This document shows, piece after piece, positions 61,048 to 64,000 of a stretch of DNA of 64,000 nucleotides. Under the pieces are notes generated by a model that had not been told where the DNA came from, made no database searches, and saw nothing but the letters and a program-made list of their open reading frames with translations. Each line of letters opens with the position of its first letter. Positions within the stretch are counted from its first letter, which is position 1. The translations under genes and the position numbers were made by a program. Origin of the DNA: Porcincola intestinalis (GTDB lineage Bacteria; Bacillota; Clostridia; Lachnospirales; Lachnospiraceae); contig NZ_VULZ01000004.1 in the NCBI RefSeq assembly GCF_009696445.1, positions 1 through 64,000 on the forward strand. Direction: 5' to 3'.

Positions 61048-63134
61048 GCCGCCTCATCCGCATCCTCATCTTCGGCAGGTTCCATTCCGACACTCCCGCT
61101 GGTCCTGCTTCTTTCTGAAGCGGTCTGACCGGCTGTTTCGATCTCATCCCCTGCGCTGGTTTTCCCATCTGTATTCCTCAAAACAGGAACTGCGTTTTGA
61201 TTCATCTGCTTCATCAGATCAAGGCCAGCCACCATCCCATTCTCATACCGGACTTGATACAGCTGCCCGTCCGAAATCTGATCCGGGGTGACGTTCATAA
61301 CGAATACGGTCTCCAGATTCTCCGCCAGATATTCATCCGCCGCGTACAGCCAGATGTACTGATAATTGCCCTCCGCAAGAATCTGCGGCAGATTCTCCAG
61401 CTTCGGCGTATCATACTCCTGAATCCGGATCTCACAGCCGTTCTCCGTGAAGCGCCACGGATCACTCAGGTAATTGCTGGACTGCCTGCCAAGATGGTAG
61501 AACGCAATGTTCTGCGGATACTCATTATCGGTGCGCTGATTCAGGAAGTAAACCCTCTCTCCTTGCACCGCCTTACTGACTTTCCTGACTTCCGTATTGG
61601 CCTCCGTGATGTCCTCGCTCCCGCTGATCTGATAATCATTGAATGCCGTCGCAGACGACAAGAACTTGTCATTGATTCCCCAGGAAAAGAACAGAAGAAG
61701 TCCCAGTGCGCCTGCCTGAACAATCCTGCGCCTCGTCGTCACTCTGGAAAGAAGGAGCGTCTCACCCCCCTCTTCTGTGACACTTTCTCCTGCGGAAAAC
61801 CACAGCGTCAGCACAATCATCAGGTCATAGATCATGAGAATGCTGAAATACCGCTTGATACCCCTGACAATGACCGCCTCCTCATAATTGAACAGGCAGA
61901 TATAGGACGCCGCCAGGAACACAAGAAACAGAACCGCTGTTGCAATGAGGTACCCGATCCTTGCTTTCGCTGCATTCCTCCTCCCAGTCAGCCAGCCAAG
62001 CCCAATCAGCAGGACGAAGAACAGCAGCATGAACATAAATGGATAAAGTTCGAGCCTGGACGCTCCGCCGAGCTTCTTCCCGAAGAACGCATTGCCAAGC
62101 GCCCCCATCACTCTTACAGCCTTTTGAATAGAAGGCTCCCCCGCGTTCAGCAGCTTCTTTACAGATGCAGGGAAAATCCCGGGGACATAGCCCTTGCAGA
62201 TCAGGAGGAGAAATGCTCCTGCACCTGCTACGACAAGGAGCAGAAGAGCAGCTTCCACAACACCTGTCCTCACACGAAACCTTCTATCACGAAATCTTAT
62301 GTTTTCGATGATCCTCTCTGTAAGTAAAAACAACGCAACGATCAGCGCCATCAGAGCGCCCACATAGGACTTCAGAAATACCAGCGTAAGGAGACCTGCC
62401 ACCAGAACGATCGTCTCCTGCTTCCTGCGTTCCTCTTTCCTGTTCAGCCACCAGCCTGCAAGCCCGCCTGCCCAGGCGGCCGCCGGAAGATCTGTATACA
62501 ATGTTTTATAAGGATACAGATAAAGCGAATAAAGCGACACAAACAGAATCATACTGTATAGAAGAACAGACTTCCATTCTTTCTTACCCTTGTAAGACCA
62601 GGGCAATAGCAGCCCAATCCACAGCATCAGAAAAGAAGCCGCATACATCCCTTGTTCACTGTATCCGGTCAGCTTCTGGAAGAAAAGCTGGAAGAACGAT
62701 GCCGCATAAAACTGCCCTGCGATTCCGATCTCCGTCCAGTTAACCAGACGGTCCTGTTTCTCCATATACCGAACTGTTGCTCCCCACAGATGGAATTCAT
62801 CGATGTGCTGAAGCGGTGCATGCCAGAACATAGCCATTCCATAGAGTAAAACCAGCACAAGTATCCAGAATACCGGTACGTTCCATGCATTCCCGATATC
62901 TCGTCCCCGGATTTCAGCGATCAGATTCCAAAAGAGACCAACGACACCCAGCACCACCAAAATCGCTTGTCCATAGAAAAAGGTTCCTGTCTTTCCACTT
63001 AGAAAAAGAAGCCCCACCACAACCGAAACCGCCAGAAACATTCCTTCGCCAAACCTGACTCGCAGTAAACGCATCAGGAGAACCGCTATTCCTGACAGAA
63101 TGAAAAATCCCGGGATCATCATCAGTATGTTCAT
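61044..63134 (-). CDS. Large multi-pass membrane protein, GT-C-like candidate glycosyltransferase/polymerase
   Basis: 696 aa with about 13-14 TM helices over residues 1-480, an outer C-terminal domain (about 485-640, FNDYQISGSEDITEANTEV, DEYLAENLETVFVMN) and a disordered acidic tail. The first large loop contains HAPLQHIDEFHLWGATVRY; an acidic pair followed by His-x-Trp in this place is typical of GT-C enzymes that use polyprenyl-phosphate sugars. No specific family was recognised. ATG at 63134 is chosen since the first helix starts there. It is translationally coupled to the transferase gene downstream, which suggests joint action on one polymer. Confidence 0.7.
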   Translation of the reverse strand: MNILMMIPGFFILSGIAVLLMRLLRVRFGEGMFLAVSVVVGLLFLSGKTGTFFYGQAILVVLGVVGLFWNLIAEIRGRDIGNAWNVPVFWILVLVLLYGMAMFWHAPLQHIDEFHLWGATVRYMEKQDRLVNWTEIGIAGQFYAASFFQLFFQKLTGYSEQGMYAASFLMLWIGLLLPWSYKGKKEWKSVLLYSMILFVSLYSLYLYPYKTLYTDLPAAAWAGGLAGWWLNRKEERRKQETIVLVAGLLTLVFLKSYVGALMALIVALFLLTERIIENIRFRDRRFRVRTGVVEAALLLLVVAGAGAFLLLICKGYVPGIFPASVKKLLNAGEPSIQKAVRVMGALGNAFFGKKLGGASRLELYPFMFMLLFFVLLIGLGWLTGRRNAAKARIGYLIATAVLFLVFLAASYICLFNYEEAVIVRGIKRYFSILMIYDLMIVLTLWFSAGESVTEEGGETLLLSRVTTRRRIVQAGALGLLLFFSWGINDKFLSSATAFNDYQISGSEDITEANTEVRKVSKAVQGERVYFLNQRTDNEYPQNIAFYHLGRQSSNYLSDPWRFTENGCEIRIQEYDTPKLENLPQILAEGNYQYIWLYAADEYLAENLETVFVMNVTPDQISDGQLYQVRYENGMVAGLDLMKQMNQNAVPVLRNTDGKTSAGDEIETAGQTASERSRTSGSVGMEPAEDEDADEAA

Positions 63135-63162
63135 ATCGCTTCCGATCCTTTCACTTGACACA

Positions 63163-63206
63163 AAACAAAAATCGGCGCAACCACACTGATCTCAACGGGC
63201 TGCGCC
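63163..63206 (-). terminator. Terminator behind rfbA
   Basis: On the minus strand GGCGCAGCC (63206-63198) pairs with GGTTGCGCC (63182-63174), one G-U pair, followed by GATTTTTGTTTTG. It lies about 13 bp past the rfbA stop, so the downstream membrane-protein gene probably relies on partial read-through or an unseen promoter. Confidence 0.75.
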
Positions 63207-63218
63207 AGAATTATCTAC

Positions 63219-64000
63219 TTACTCTGCATCTTCCTGCTCCGCGGCAATCCCGTACAGGTACTGTCCATACTGCGTCTTCTCAAGAGACTTCGCCTGTTCC
63301 AGCAGATTGTCGATTGTAATCCAGCGCTTTTTCAGCGCCACTTCCTCTATGCAGCCAATCATCTTCCCGCTCCGCTGCGCCTTCCGGATCTCTCCCGCAG
63401 CATCATACAGGCTGTCAGCCGTCCCTGCATCGAACCAGGAATATTCATCACCGAGTGTCACGACATTCAGCTCGCCCCGCTCCAGATACGCATTGTTTAC
63501 GGATGTAATCTCCAGCTCACCTCTTGCGGATGGCTTCACCTGCCGGGCAATGTCTACAACCCTGTTATCGTAAAAATAGAGCCCTGGAACAATATAGTTG
63601 GACTTCGGGTGCTTCGGCTTCTCCTCAATTGAAATCGCCTTCCCATCCTGGTCAAACTCCACAACGCCAAACGCCCTCGGGTCTGGGACATAGTATCCGA
63701 ATATCGTCGCACCCTTTCCGTTATCCAGCTTCGCTGCCGTCTTCAGTTTCCGGTTAAATACCGGCCCGAAGAAGATATTGTCACCAAGCGCCAGACATAC
63801 GGAATCGTCTCCGATAAAATCCGCTCCGATCAGAAATGCATCTGCAATGCCCCGCTGCACCTTCTGCTCTTTGTATTCAATCCGGATTCCAAGCTGCGAG
63901 CCGTCCCCAAGCAAATCCTGAAATGGCTGCACATCATCTGGCGGAACAATCACAAGGATGTCCCGGATTCCCGCCTGCATCAGCACTGATAGAGGATAAT
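63219..64000 (-). CDS. rfbA: Glucose-1-phosphate thymidylyltransferase, C-terminal part (continues past window)
   Basis: RmlA makes dTDP-glucose, the first step to dTDP-rhamnose and other deoxysugars. The frame enters from the right edge as YPLSVLMQAGIRDILVIVPP, the usual segment near residue 37, so only about 35 N-terminal residues are missing. Later blocks FGPVFNRKLKTA, GKAISIEEKPKHPKSNYIVPG, LYFYDNRVVDIARQVKPSARGELEITSVN and YSWFDAGTADSL are canonical. The C-terminus (EEVALKKRWITIDNLLEQAK) is full length. Presence here suggests rhamnose or a dTDP-sugar in the polymer built by this locus. Confidence 0.96.
   Translation of the reverse strand, partial: YPLSVLMQAGIRDILVIVPPDDVQPFQDLLGDGSQLGIRIEYKEQKVQRGIADAFLIGADFIGDDSVCLALGDNIFFGPVFNRKLKTAAKLDNGKGATIFGYYVPDPRAFGVVEFDQDGKAISIEEKPKHPKSNYIVPGLYFYDNRVVDIARQVKPSARGELEITSVNNAYLERGELNVVTLGDEYSWFDAGTADSLYDAAGEIRKAQRSGKMIGCIEEVALKKRWITIDNLLEQAKSLEKTQYGQYLYGIAAEQEDAE

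Overview
The window looks like chromosomal DNA from a GC-rich, monoderm member of the Clostridia, most like a Lachnospiraceae-type gut anaerobe. This is inferred from family content and gene order; no search was run. Supporting signs are the hup-rqcP-divIC-tilS-hpt-ftsH block of Firmicutes, an FMN-riboswitch-controlled ECF riboflavin transporter, sortase-independent envelope enzymes (three L,D-transpeptidases), TelA/XpaC, teichoic-acid-type polymerases, and AGGAGG-like ribosome binding sites with good sigma-A promoters (TTGACA-N17-TATAAT type). Almost every gene is on the minus strand; only the cold-shock gene, one CDP-glycerol-type transferase and an IS remnant at the left edge are on the plus strand. 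Because the DNA is GC-rich, many long antisense frames are open and were discarded.

Layout. 1-125: 3' end of an IS3-type insertion sequence. 193-16510 (read right to left): hup, rqcP, divIC, tilS, hpt, ftsH, a GH13 maltodextrin enzyme, murF, pth, mfd, a PrsA-like lipoprotein and xpt. This is the classic Bacillus/Clostridium housekeeping block, but without yabP, yabQ, spoIIE and spoVT, which suggests an asporogenous lineage. 16726-26726: hisS, cca, a GH36 alpha-galactosidase, a divergent cold-shock gene, hflX, a TPR lipoprotein, a YbaK-type tRNA deacylase and the riboflavin transporter with its riboswitch. 27051-37543: L,D-transpeptidases, an rRNA methyltransferase, pfkA, citrate synthase, an ArsR-type regulator and a HAD phosphatase. 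37752-42482: an envelope-stress-like xpaC-telA-zinc-ribbon set. 42780-47824: a complete branched-chain amino acid ABC importer (livJHMGF). 48228-50354: a secreted Ig-like repeat protein.

50595-64000 is the accessory highlight, a cell-wall glycopolymer locus. It holds three different CDP-glycerol/ribitol-type polyol-phosphate transferases, a TarI-like cytidylyltransferase with an extended-SDR partner, dTDP-glucose synthesis (rfbA), a large GT-C-like membrane protein, and a Wzm/TagG-type export permease. The ATPase of that exporter is fused in one reading frame to a full-length UDP-galactopyranose mutase. This Wzt/TagH-Glf fusion is the most striking feature. It suggests that export of the polymer is physically coupled to supply of UDP-galactofuranose, echoing the wzm-wzt-glf order of D-galactan I loci.

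A second theme is repeat expansion. Two- to three-copy tandem duplications of about 60-70 bp sit at or just past the 3' ends of mfd, ftsH, hflX and pfkA. Low-complexity or repetitive insertions lie inside otherwise conserved proteins (MurF, a polyol-phosphate transferase, PrsA, the ArsR tail, an L,D-transpeptidase stalk).
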